Shown here in pieces: positions 42,346 through 50,061 of a stretch of DNA of 64,000 nucleotides. This stretch comes from Roseococcus pinisoli (GTDB taxonomy: Bacteria > Pseudomonadota > Alphaproteobacteria > Acetobacterales > Acetobacteraceae). Position numbers and translations under genes: made by a program. The stretch is from NCBI RefSeq assembly GCF_018413645.1, contig NZ_JAHCDA010000001.1, positions 1,712,911-1,776,910 of the forward strand, read 5' to 3'. Below the pieces are notes generated by a model, which saw only the letters and a program-made list of their open reading frames with translations, searched no databases and was not told where the DNA came from. The stretch's first letter is position 1; every line of letters begins with the position of its first letter.

Positions 42346-42819
42346 TCAGCCCGCGGCGCGGAGCTCGAGGATCGCCTCGACCTCGACCGCGGCGCCGCCC
42401 GGCAGGGCCGCCACGCCGACCGCGCTGCGCGCATGCCGTCCGGCCTCACCGAAGACCTCGACCGCGAGGTCCGAGGCGCCGTTGATCACGGCCGGCTGAT
42501 CGCCGAAGCCCGGGGCGGAGTTCACGTAGCCGGTGACGCGCAGCACGCGGGCGATCCGGTCGAGGTCGCCGCCGGCCGCCGCCTTGGCCTGCGCCAGGAT
42601 CGACAGCATGCAGTTCTTCGCCGCGGCCTGGGCGTCCTGCACCGAGACGGCATCGCCGACCTGGCCCACCGGGAAGATCTTCCCGTCCTTCCGCGGCACC
42701 TGGCCCGAGATGTAGACAGTCGTGCCCGTGACGGTGAAGGGCACGTAGTTCGCGATCGGGGCGGTGGCCTCGGGCAGCGTCAGGCCGAGCTCGGAGAGGC
42801 GGGCTTCGATCTTGGACAT
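42346..42819 (-). CDS. RidA family protein (enamine/imine deaminase)
   Basis: 157 residues, a RidA/YjgF family member with the long N-terminal form (MSKIEARLSELGLTLPE). VYISGQVPRKDG, GYVNSAPGFGDQP and VAALPGGAAVEVEAI are the standard motifs around the trimer's ligand site. It removes reactive enamines made by PLP enzymes such as threonine dehydratase, which is encoded elsewhere in this window. AAAGGA precedes the ATG at 42819. Confidence 0.92.
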   Translation of the reverse strand: MSKIEARLSELGLTLPEATAPIANYVPFTVTGTTVYISGQVPRKDGKIFPVGQVGDAVSVQDAQAAAKNCMLSILAQAKAAAGGDLDRIARVLRVTGYVNSAPGFGDQPAVINGASDLAVEVFGEAGRHARSAVGVAALPGGAAVEVEAILELRAAG

Positions 42820-42943
42820 GCGGAAATCCTTTCTGGAACGCGGCCCGCGAAGCCGGGGCCGCCGAGGCAAGGGGGGCGTCGCGAAGGACGCCACCCCATC
42901 CGGGCCACCCAGGCTGGGCGCCCCGATTCGAAAAATGCCGGCT

Positions 42944-44443
42944 CTAGGCGACGATGCGCAGGTGCCGCCCCTTGGGGGCGACGGCCGGCAGGTCGAGCGG
43001 CAGCAGGGGCGACTGCTCGATCGCGCGGGCGGCGCTGTCGGGCGCGACGTCCTCGGCCTCGGGCTGGGGCAGCGCGCCGCCGAGATAGTCGATGGCCAGC
43101 CGCCGGAAGGCCCAGTCGAGCACCGAGGTGGCGCGGGGGATGTCCGGATCGCCCTCCACCAGCCCGGCCGGGCCGAAGCGGGTATAGGCGAACGCATCCA
43201 CGTAGTCGGCCAGGGGCACGCCGCGGGCGAGCCCGGTCGAGACGGCCTGGGCGAAGGCGTCCATCAGGCTGCGGTAGTTGGCGCCTTCCTTCGAGAGGCT
43301 GAAGGCGATCTCGCGCAGCGCGCCATCCTCCTCGGCCGTGCGCAGCGCGACCTTATGGCCGCCGACCGAGACATGCAGGGTCTGGCCGGCCTGGCGGCGC
43401 AGGGCGGGACGCGGCGCGGGCGCCGGGCGCGGGGCGGCGGGCGCGGCCACCGGGGCCGGCGGGGCCGCATGCAGGAAGGGCGAGACGACGGCCATCATGG
43501 CTGTCCGCGCGCGTTCGCTGACCGGACCGAGCAGCGCGGGGACCCGGGCCTGCGGCGCACGCAGCGCCGCGCGGGTCGGCACGTCCACGATGCCGGCCTC
43601 GGTCTCCACCGTGCGGGTGGCGCCGGGGGCAGGGGCGATCCCGGCCGTCTCGGCACCGAGGAGGGCTTCGGTCGCATCGGCCGGCGCCAGCGCGACCAGT
43701 CCGATATGGCGCAGACCGGGGGCGGCGGCGGCCGAATCGAGCGCCGCGCGGGCTGCGGCGGCAAGGCCGGGCAGGGGGGTGGAGGCGGGAGGCGTCGGCC
43801 AGATCAGCGCCACGGGCTCGCGCGCGCCCAGCCGGGCCGCGAGGCGGCCGCTCTGCGACTCGGCGGCGCCGCGGGTCAGCGCCGCGATGCCGGCCGCCAC
43901 CTGGCGCGCCTCGGTGCTGTCATAGACGAGATCGAGCATGGCCAGCAGGCCGGCGAGGTCGGCGAAACCCAGCCGAAGCCGGGCGGATTTCCCGCCGGTC
44001 ACGGCTTCCAGGAACATCACGCCCAGGGCGCAGGCCTCGGCATAGCCCTCGAGGTCGAAGGCGCCGTCGGGCTCGAGGAAGGCGGGCAGGTTCAGCACGA
44101 AGCGCGGCTCGGCGCGGGCATCGCCACGCCAGGTCTCGGCACCCGGGCTGCCGCGGCGGCTGAGCAGCAGCGCGCGCCAGCCTTCGGCCAGATGCGCGGC
44201 CTCCTTCGGCCCCAGCAGGCCGGACTTCTCGCCCCGCGCCAGGGCGCGGGCGATCCACGACTCGGCCGCGCGCGGCAGATTGGCCGGGCCCGCACCGGGG
44301 GCGAGGGCGGCCAGCGCGGCGGCGGCTTCCTCCTCCCAGTTGGCGGGCAGCGCCAGGGCGCGCGGCGGCGCGTCGGGGTCCGCGCCGATACGGGTGCGCC
44401 GAAGCGCCACCCCTTCCCACAAGGTTCCGTCGAGACGTGCCAT
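42944..44443 (-). CDS. degenerate class II ribonucleotide reductase paralogue with TSCPD domain
   Basis: 499 residues. The N-terminus (WEGVALRRTRIGADPDAP, PANWEEEA) matches the start of vitamin B12-dependent ribonucleotide reductase NrdJ. The middle (FDLEGYAEACALGVMFLEA, GFADLAGLLAMLDLVYDSTEAR) aligns with the reductase helices near the substrate barrel. The C-terminal part (residues ~345-465, ALREIAFSLSKEGANYRSLMDAF, DAFAYTRFGPAGLVEGD) is the TSCPD-type domain of NrdJ. A true NrdJ has ~1200 residues; here the catalytic stretches with NPCSE and STPC are gone and the whole protein has one cysteine. It cannot reduce nucleotides. A regulatory or scaffolding role, or decay, are alternatives. An NrdR-box-like palindrome lies upstream. 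Confidence 0.8.
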   Translation of the reverse strand: MARLDGTLWEGVALRRTRIGADPDAPPRALALPANWEEEAAAALAALAPGAGPANLPRAAESWIARALARGEKSGLLGPKEAAHLAEGWRALLLSRRGSPGAETWRGDARAEPRFVLNLPAFLEPDGAFDLEGYAEACALGVMFLEAVTGGKSARLRLGFADLAGLLAMLDLVYDSTEARQVAAGIAALTRGAAESQSGRLAARLGAREPVALIWPTPPASTPLPGLAAAARAALDSAAAAPGLRHIGLVALAPADATEALLGAETAGIAPAPGATRTVETEAGIVDVPTRAALRAPQARVPALLGPVSERARTAMMAVVSPFLHAAPPAPVAAPAAPRPAPAPRPALRRQAGQTLHVSVGGHKVALRTAEEDGALREIAFSLSKEGANYRSLMDAFAQAVSTGLARGVPLADYVDAFAYTRFGPAGLVEGDPDIPRATSVLDWAFRRLAIDYLGGALPQPEAEDVAPDSAARAIEQSPLLPLDLPAVAPKGRHLRIVA

Positions 44444-44509
44444 GGGAGGGAGCCTAGCGAGAGGCGCTTCTCAGGTGAAGCCGCATGATGTGGCCAGCTG
44501 ACGAATCAG

Positions 44510-44525
44510 CCACAACATCTTGTGG
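44510..44525. promoter_or_regulatory. NrdR-box-like palindrome
   Basis: CCACAACATCTTGTGG, 6-base perfect arms around CATC, 16 bases in all. From memory the NrdR consensus is acaCwAtATwTwGtgt; C4, A6, A8, T9, T11 and G13 agree. It is 67 bases upstream of the ribonucleotide-reductase-like gene on the minus strand and 55 upstream of NDUFA12 on the plus. A poorer second box (44480-44495 region) gives a centre distance of about 30 bases, near the usual tandem spacing. Confidence 0.5.
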
Positions 44526-44580
44526 AAAACTTGCGGCGCGCCCGCCTTTTCCGCGAGGCGATTTCGTGCGATGCTGGGGC

Positions 44581-44934
44581 ATGTCGTTCCTGCAGCTTCT
44601 CTCCACCAAGTTCACGGCCCGCAAGGTCGGTCGCGACGACGTCGGCAACACCTATTACGAGAGCCGCCGTCCGGATCCGATCTATGGCCGCCCGCGCCGT
44701 ACGGTGGCGCTGGCCCGCGGCTCGGACAGCTCGATCGTGCCGCCCGAGTGGCATGCCTGGCTGCATCACACCACCGACGCGCCGCTCGACGGGCCGAAAT
44801 ACGCCTGGCAGAAGCCGCACCAGCCGAACCTGACGGGCACGCCGATGGCGTGGCGCCCGAAGGGGCACGACTATGCCGGCGGCCAGCGCCGGGTGACGGG
44901 CGGCGACTACGAAGCCTGGACGCCGGGCGCCTGA
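44581..44934 (+). CDS. NADH:ubiquinone oxidoreductase accessory subunit NDUFA12
   Basis: 117 residues. GNTYYESRR and PPEWHAWLHH in the N-terminal half with KPHQPNLTGTPMAWRP are the conserved segments of the alphaproteobacterial and mitochondrial NDUFA12 (B17.2) subunit that helps assemble complex I. It has no membrane helix. It is followed by MlaD and DUF2155, a common order in Alphaproteobacteria. The complex I genes proper are outside the window. Confidence 0.93.
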   Translation: MSFLQLLSTKFTARKVGRDDVGNTYYESRRPDPIYGRPRRTVALARGSDSSIVPPEWHAWLHHTTDAPLDGPKYAWQKPHQPNLTGTPMAWRPKGHDYAGGQRRVTGGDYEAWTPGA

Positions 44935-44986
44935 GGCGCCATCTCTCCCGTGATGGCAGGGATGGGCTGATGAGGATTTCTCACGC

Positions 44987-45511
44987 ATGAAGGGCCGCAG
45001 CATCGCCGAGGTCGCCACGGGCGCCGTGGTTCTGGCCGCCGCCGGGGCTTTCCTGGTCTATGCCGTCGTGCATGCCGGCCGCACGCCGCAGACCGGCGGC
45101 ATCGCGCTCTCGGCGCAGTTCGACCGCATCGACGGCCTGAACGACGGCGCGGATGTGCGGATCGGCGGCGTGAAGGTCGGCTCCGTCACGGATCTGCGCA
45201 TCGATCCGCGCAGCTTCCAGGCCGAGGTCACGCTTCGCGTCCGCTCGGACCTGGCGCTGCCGGCCGACAGCTCGGCCGAGGTGACCTCCGAGGGGCTGCT
45301 GGGCGGTAAGTACATCTCCATCGTCCCTGGCGGCAGCGATACCCTGCTGCGCAATGGCGGCCGCATCACCGAGACCCAGGGCTCGGTGAGCCTGGAGAGC
45401 CTGCTCGGCCGCTTCATCTTCTCGGTGACGCAGATGAACTCCGCCAGCGCCGCACCCGGCGGCGCTGCCCCCGCCCCCGCAGCTCCGGGCGGCGCGGCGC
45501 CCGCGCCGTGA
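44987..45511 (+). CDS. mlaD: outer-membrane lipid asymmetry protein MlaD (MCE domain)
   Basis: 174 residues. One N-terminal membrane helix (residues ~6-27) anchors it in the inner membrane. The MCE domain covers about 38-118 with FDRIDGLNDGADVRIGGVKVG and GLLGGKYISI. The C-terminus is a low-complexity Ala/Gly/Pro tail. MlaD hexamers carry phospholipids between membranes; the partners MlaE and MlaF are not in this window. Its stop overlaps the next GTG. Confidence 0.9.
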   Translation: MKGRSIAEVATGAVVLAAAGAFLVYAVVHAGRTPQTGGIALSAQFDRIDGLNDGADVRIGGVKVGSVTDLRIDPRSFQAEVTLRVRSDLALPADSSAEVTSEGLLGGKYISIVPGGSDTLLRNGGRITETQGSVSLESLLGRFIFSVTQMNSASAAPGGAAPAPAAPGGAAPAP

Positions 45512-45720
45512 CCGCCGTGCCGACCATCTGGCCCGGTGCCGATGGCGAGCCCGTCTCCTGCCGCGAGAAGGTCAAGGTGCTGAACGAGAACCACGCCGAG
45601 GCGGAGCAGATCCTGCGCGACGCCTTCGAGGACGCCGTGCTGATGGGGGTCGACGAGGCCGCGATGCGCCGGATCCTCACCGAGATGGTGGCCGGCCTGC
45701 CGAGCCCGAGGCGCCGATGA
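45508..45720 (+). CDS. conserved-looking small protein of unknown function (70 aa)
   Basis: GTG start overlapping the mlaD stop (GTGA), stop overlapping the next ATG (ATGA). The sequence CREKVKVLNENHAEAEQILRDAFEDA is a strongly helical, acidic-basic stretch, followed by a basic tail. The double overlap and codon pattern favour a real gene. No family is recognised; a small helical partner of envelope proteins is one guess. Confidence 0.65.
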   Translation: MTAVPTIWPGADGEPVSCREKVKVLNENHAEAEQILRDAFEDAVLMGVDEAAMRRILTEMVAGLPSPRRR

Positions 45721-46079
45721 TCCGCGCAGCTCTGCTGGCGCTGCTGCTGGCCCTGCCCGGCGTCGCGAGCGCGCAGGAATGGACGCCGCGCCGCACGGCC
45801 GAGATCCAGGCGCTCGACAAGGTGAATGCCCGCGTCCTGACGCTGACCGCCACGGTGGGCGAGCCCGCGCGCTTCGGCACGCTGACGATCCTCGTCCAGG
45901 CCTGCCATGCCCGCCCGGCCGACGAGGTGCCGGATGCGGCCGCCTTCATGGAAATCACCGACGAGCGCAGCGCCCCCGGCGCCGGCCCGGTGTTCCGCGG
46001 CTGGATGTTCGCCGACGCGCCCGCGGTGAACATGTTCGAACATCCGGTCTACGACCTGCGCATCCTCAGCTGCCGCTGA
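45717..46079 (+). CDS. DUF2155 domain-containing exported protein
   Basis: 120 residues. A signal peptide (LLALLLALPGVASA) ends near residue 19. The body has DKVNARVLTLTATVGEP, then FGTLTILVQACHARP and MFADAPAVNMFEHPVYDLRILSC, matching DUF2155, a periplasmic family of Alphaproteobacteria. Two cysteines may form a disulfide. Position after NDUFA12 and mlaD is conserved. Function unknown. Confidence 0.88.
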   Translation: MIRAALLALLLALPGVASAQEWTPRRTAEIQALDKVNARVLTLTATVGEPARFGTLTILVQACHARPADEVPDAAAFMEITDERSAPGAGPVFRGWMFADAPAVNMFEHPVYDLRILSCR

Positions 46080-46097
46080 GGGCCGGTTGCCCGGCCC
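46080..46097. terminator. hairpin between convergent genes
   Basis: GGGCCGG (46080-46086), loop TTGC, CCGGCCC (46091-46097) between the convergent DUF2155 and alkylhydroperoxidase genes. No T-run; probably a bidirectional barrier. Confidence 0.45.
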
Positions 46098-46106
46098 CGC
46101 CGGGGA

Positions 46107-46706
46107 TCAGGGCAAGGCGGGCTCGCCGAGCGAAAGCATCAGCCGGTTGGCCCAGTTGAAGAAGGCGGCGGACTGGATGACGTCCGCGATGGCGAGATCA
46201 TCCAGCCCATCGGCGCGCAGGCGCGCGACATGCTCCGGCCCGAGGGCCAGCGGCGTCTCCGTCAGCGCGACCGAGGCCGCGACCACCGCATTCCAGCTCT
46301 CGCCGAGATCCGTCCCCACGCCCTCGGCCAGCAGCCGGTCCACGTCGGCCTCGCGCTTCGAATAGGTGGCGGAGAAGCGCGCATGCACCGAGGCGCAGTA
46401 GACGCAGCCGTTGAGGCGGGACACTGCGGTGGCGGCAAGCTCGCGCTCGGCGCGCGGCAGGCCGGCATTGGTGTTGTAGAAGATGTCCTTGTCGGCGCGG
46501 GTGCGCGCCTCGAGCGCATCGGGGTCGCGCGCCAGCAGCCGGAAATAGGGCGACTTGATCCGCACGGCGTCGACCAGCGCCAGGCGATGCCGCTCCGTCA
46601 TCTCCTCGGGCGCCATCGGCTCCAGCCAGGGCAACCAGTCGACCTGGGCGCGGGTGAAGGCGACGGGCACCGTATGCGCGGGCGGGGTGAGGGTGGTGTC
46701 GGGCAT
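46107..46706 (-). CDS. alkylhydroperoxidase-like protein of the Avi_7169 type
   Basis: 199 residues, AhpD/carboxymuconolactone-decarboxylase fold. The redox motif CVYCASVH (CxxC plus His, about residue 100) is intact. Members like this are recognised by their fixed partners: the following CMD-fold protein, a luciferase-like monooxygenase and an oligopeptide-type binding protein, as seen here. Redox detoxification of a peroxide or thiol substrate is likely, linked to that pathway. It is last on the minus-strand transcript. Confidence 0.8.
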   Translation of the reverse strand: MPDTTLTPPAHTVPVAFTRAQVDWLPWLEPMAPEEMTERHRLALVDAVRIKSPYFRLLARDPDALEARTRADKDIFYNTNAGLPRAERELAATAVSRLNGCVYCASVHARFSATYSKREADVDRLLAEGVGTDLGESWNAVVAASVALTETPLALGPEHVARLRADGLDDLAIADVIQSAAFFNWANRLMLSLGEPALP

Positions 46707-46720
46707 GGGGCTCTCCTCGG

Positions 46721-47302
46721 TCAGGATGCGCGGCGCAGCACGCGAAAGCCCGCGACCACCCGGATCTGGAAGGACAGGAAGGAGACGATCTGCGACAGGG
46801 TGACGACGTCCGTCGTCGTCCAGCCGGCGGCGAGCATGGCGGCCAGGGTGTCCGGCCCGGCATCGCGCGGGTGGTAGACCAGCATATGCGCATGGGCGAA
46901 GGCGGCGGCGAGGCGCGGCCCCAGGGCGGAGGTGGTCGCGGCGTCGACCGCATAGGCGGGGCCCGCCTTGTCCTCGCGGCTCAGCGGGCCGGCCGGAAAG
47001 GCGCCATAGGGGCCATGGGTGCGGGTCTGGGCGACCGCCGACTCCACGGCTTCACGCAGTCCGCCAGGGGGCAGGCCCTCGCCGTAGAAGGCGGCCGTCT
47101 CGGCCTCGCCATGCAGCCCCACGACGTAGAAGGCGAGGGCGAAACGCTCGGCGGAGGTCACGCCGCCCGCATCAGCGGGGGTGAAAAGCGCCTCGTAGCT
47201 CTTCTGCGCATGGGTTCGTGCCTCGGGCCGCTGCGCGCGGATCCCGTCCAGCGGCGAGCCCGGCGTGATGCCGACGAGCCTGTCGATCACATCGACGGTC
47301 AT
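46721..47302 (-). CDS. CMD-domain protein of the Avi_7170 type
   Basis: 193 residues with the same carboxymuconolactone-decarboxylase fold as its neighbour (AERFALAFYVVGLHG, then TLSQIVSFLSFQIRVVAGFRVL) but without the CxxC, so it probably has no redox activity of its own. Start ATG at 47302. The two paralogue-like genes lie 14 bases apart. Families of this type almost always occur as a pair, so they may form a heterocomplex. Confidence 0.78.
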   Translation of the reverse strand: MTVDVIDRLVGITPGSPLDGIRAQRPEARTHAQKSYEALFTPADAGGVTSAERFALAFYVVGLHGEAETAAFYGEGLPPGGLREAVESAVAQTRTHGPYGAFPAGPLSREDKAGPAYAVDAATTSALGPRLAAAFAHAHMLVYHPRDAGPDTLAAMLAAGWTTTDVVTLSQIVSFLSFQIRVVAGFRVLRRAS

Positions 47303-47327
47303 GTTGGTTCCTCCCTCTCCGGCCAGG

Positions 47328-48356
47328 TCAGGCGACCTGGCGCATTCCCTCGGCGTCGCGGCGCCAGCCGAATTCCGGCGCCACCTTCTCGGCCACCAGT
47401 TCGATGGACCGCAGGATGAAGGCGTGCGGCGGGTCGATGGAATGGACCTGCACCGCGAAATCCGTGGAGCGCGCCAGCGCGCTGTCCTGCCTGAGCGAGG
47501 CGACCACCGCCTCGACCGTGCCGAGATGCACGTCCATCGAGGCGATGAGCGAGGTGGTGCTGGCGCTCCCCCTGGCGCGGCCGAGGCCGACCAGCCGCCG
47601 GTGGTAGCGCTGCAGCCCGCTCTCCGCGAAGCGAAGGGCGTCGGCCGCCTCGTCCGCGACGAAGACGGTGCGCGAGGCGAGGATGCGCGGGGCGCGGCCC
47701 GGCGGCAGCGCCGCCAGATAGGCATCGATCATCGGATTCTGGATATCGGACAGCGTGAGGCCGGGCTGGTCGGCCGGGCGCGGCTGCGTGCGGGAGAGCA
47801 GCAGCCCGTCCCCGGCGGCGCCGGCCCGCCGCGCGCCTTCGACCGTGAAGGTCGCCTGCCAGATCCGATCCGGCAGGCTGGCCGGCGGCGGCGGATACAG
47901 CTGGTCGCCGCCTGGCAGGGCCTGGCCGGCGAGCGCGTCCCGCAGCGCCTGTGTATGGGCCGCGAAGATCGGCCCGCGATCGGTGCTGTCCAGGCCGAAG
48001 GCCCGGAAGGCCGAGAAATTGCCGCCCGGCCCGATTCCGAGCTCGAGCCGGCCGTTGCTCATCAGGTCCAGCACGACGGCGTCCTCGGCCACGCGGAGCG
48101 GCAGCTCCAGCGGCAGGGTGACGATGCCGGTGCCCAGGCGGATCCGCGAGGTCCGCGCCGCAAGATGGCCCAGGAAGACGAAGGGCGCGGGCAGGCCGCC
48201 CTCGTCCTCGTGGAAGTGGTGCTGGGCGATCCAGGCCGAGTCGAAGCCGCAGCGCTCGGCATGGACGATCTGTTCCGTGGCCAGCCGGTAGCGCTCGGCC
48301 GCCCCCACCTCGTCCAGGAGACGCGTGAAGAAGCCGAGGCGGGGAGGGCTGCTCAT
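47328..48356 (-). CDS. luciferase-like FMN-dependent monooxygenase (KPN_01858 type)
   Basis: 342 residues, LLM class. IAQHHFHEDEGGLPAPFVFLG near residue 45 and RLGTGIVTLPLELPLRVAEDAVVLD (~75-100) are typical barrel elements; GRLELGIGPG follows. The enzyme would use reduced flavin and oxygen to oxidise a small organic compound. Its neighbours (AhpD-like pair and binding protein) match the recurrent cluster. The flavin reductase partner is not visible here. Substrate unknown. Confidence 0.85.
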   Translation of the reverse strand: MSSPPRLGFFTRLLDEVGAAERYRLATEQIVHAERCGFDSAWIAQHHFHEDEGGLPAPFVFLGHLAARTSRIRLGTGIVTLPLELPLRVAEDAVVLDLMSNGRLELGIGPGGNFSAFRAFGLDSTDRGPIFAAHTQALRDALAGQALPGGDQLYPPPPASLPDRIWQATFTVEGARRAGAAGDGLLLSRTQPRPADQPGLTLSDIQNPMIDAYLAALPPGRAPRILASRTVFVADEAADALRFAESGLQRYHRRLVGLGRARGSASTTSLIASMDVHLGTVEAVVASLRQDSALARSTDFAVQVHSIDPPHAFILRSIELVAEKVAPEFGWRRDAEGMRQVA

Positions 48357-48411
48357 TCGGCCATACTAGGCAGCCCTCGCGGCCCCCGCCCAGATGGCTG
48401 CGCGAAAGGCG

Positions 48412-50043
48412 CTAGGCGGCCGCAAGGTCGATGTTCCACATGACCGTGACCGGCGCCTGCACCAGCCCCTGCACCTGCCGGCGATGCACGATCGGCCGCA
48501 CGTATTGGCCGAGCAGCGCGGCCGGAACCAGCCGCGCCGCCTCCACCTGCATGCGCTCCACGAGCTGCCGCCGGCGGGCCGGGTCGGCTTCGCGCAGCCA
48601 GGCCTCCCGTGTGTCGAACAGGGCCGGGTCGCAGGCCCAGCCGGCATAGCCGCTGCCGTCGCAGGGCGTGGAGAGCAGGAAGTTCGAGGCCGGGCTGTCC
48701 AGCTCGAAGGCGAAGGCCTGCATGGGGAACATGTTCCAGCCGCCCTGGGCCGGCGGTTCGCGACGGTTGCGGCGCGCCATCATGGAGGCGAAGTCCGAGA
48801 ATTGCAGGTCCACGGTGAAGCCGGCCTCGCGCATCTGCCCGGCCGTGACGGTGGCGATGATCCGCAGGATGTCGTTGTCGCCCGGCGCGATGAAGACCAC
48901 CGGCGTCCCGTCATAGCCAATGGCGCGCAGCAGGCGCCGGGCCTCGTCCCGCTCGGCCCCGCGCAGCGCTTCCGTGGCCGCCTGGCTTTCGTTGGCGCCG
49001 CCGCAGCCGAAGTAGCTGTGGCATTCCCGCAGGCCATAGGCCTCGTCGGCGCCCGCGGCCCGGACGATATCCGTCTGCCGGACGGCGAGCTGCAGCGCGC
49101 GGCGCGCCTCCGGCCGGTCGAAGGGCGGGTGCAGGAAGTTCATCCGGGCGAAAGGCACCCAGCCCTGGGGATTGGTGGTGGCGACGACGACGTCCCGCCG
49201 GCCGCGCAGCGTCGGCAGCAGGTCGAGCGGCGGGGCGGAGCAGATGTCGAGCTCGCCGCGCTGCACGGCCGCGAAGGCGGTGGCGGCATCGGGCATCGCC
49301 ATCCATTCCACGCGGTCGATCTTCACGTCCTTGCCGCCGGACAGGTAGGAGGCCGGCTCCGCGCGCGGGCGATAGGCGGCGTTGCGCTCATAGACCAGGC
49401 GATAGCCCTGCCGATGCTCCTCCTTCACGAAGCGGAAGGGGCCGGAGCCGACGATCTCGGCCACCGGGCGGTTGGCATCCCCCCGCGCCTCGCGCTCCCG
49501 CATGATGAAAAGCGCGGAGGAGGTCGGCTTCGCCAGGGCCTCGAAGAGGAAGGGCGTGGCGGTGTCGAGGCGGAGGCGGAAGGTCCGGGCATCCACCGCC
49601 TCGGTCTTCAGGCCGAGCGTGGCGAGCTGGCGCCCCGCCGTGTCGCGCGTGGCCCAGCGCGCGATCGAGGCCAGCACATCGGCCGAGGTCACGGGCGAGC
49701 CGTCGTGGAAGGCGAGGCCCTCGCGCAGGCGCATGGTCCAGGCGGCGTGGCCCGGATCGGCCTCCACGCTCTCCACCATCTGCGGCTGCGGGCGGAACTG
49801 CGCGTCCAACGAGAAGAGCGTGTCGTAGACGAGGTAGCTGTGCTCCTGCGTGACCAGGAGGGGGCTGACCACGGGGTCCAGCGTCGTCGGCTCGGTGGAG
49901 GCGGCGAAGCGGATGACCTTGGACCGCGCCCCGGCGGCAGATTGGGCGGCGGCGGGCAGGGCGGCGGCCATCGGCAGGGCGCCGAGCCCCGCCAGCGCGG
50001 CGCGCCGGCCCAGGCCCGCCGCCGCGTTGTCCTCTCGTTGCAT
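48412..50043 (-). CDS. oligopeptide-type ABC transporter substrate-binding protein (KPN_01854 type)
   Basis: 543 residues, family 5 binding protein. The start LGRRAALAGLGALPMAAALPAAA is a Tat-type signal. Domain landmarks are STEPTTLDPVVSPLLVTQEH, AWTMRLREGLAFHDGSPVTSADV (~105-125) and a conserved DIVRAAGADEA. It collects a peptide or opine-like ligand in the periplasm. Permease and ATPase genes are not found beside it. It is the fourth member of the recurring cluster with the monooxygenase and AhpD-like proteins, so the ligand may be their substrate. Confidence 0.85.
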   Translation of the reverse strand: MQREDNAAAGLGRRAALAGLGALPMAAALPAAAQSAAGARSKVIRFAASTEPTTLDPVVSPLLVTQEHSYLVYDTLFSLDAQFRPQPQMVESVEADPGHAAWTMRLREGLAFHDGSPVTSADVLASIARWATRDTAGRQLATLGLKTEAVDARTFRLRLDTATPFLFEALAKPTSSALFIMREREARGDANRPVAEIVGSGPFRFVKEEHRQGYRLVYERNAAYRPRAEPASYLSGGKDVKIDRVEWMAMPDAATAFAAVQRGELDICSAPPLDLLPTLRGRRDVVVATTNPQGWVPFARMNFLHPPFDRPEARRALQLAVRQTDIVRAAGADEAYGLRECHSYFGCGGANESQAATEALRGAERDEARRLLRAIGYDGTPVVFIAPGDNDILRIIATVTAGQMREAGFTVDLQFSDFASMMARRNRREPPAQGGWNMFPMQAFAFELDSPASNFLLSTPCDGSGYAGWACDPALFDTREAWLREADPARRRQLVERMQVEAARLVPAALLGQYVRPIVHRRQVQGLVQAPVTVMWNIDLAAA

Positions 50044-50061
50044 GGTCCGTTTCCTGCCGGT

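Noticed and set aside
44480..44495. second NrdR box
   Set aside because: Only four or five of the conserved positions agree and the centre distance is 30 rather than 31-32 bases. Kept as a remark in the main box entry, not as a feature.
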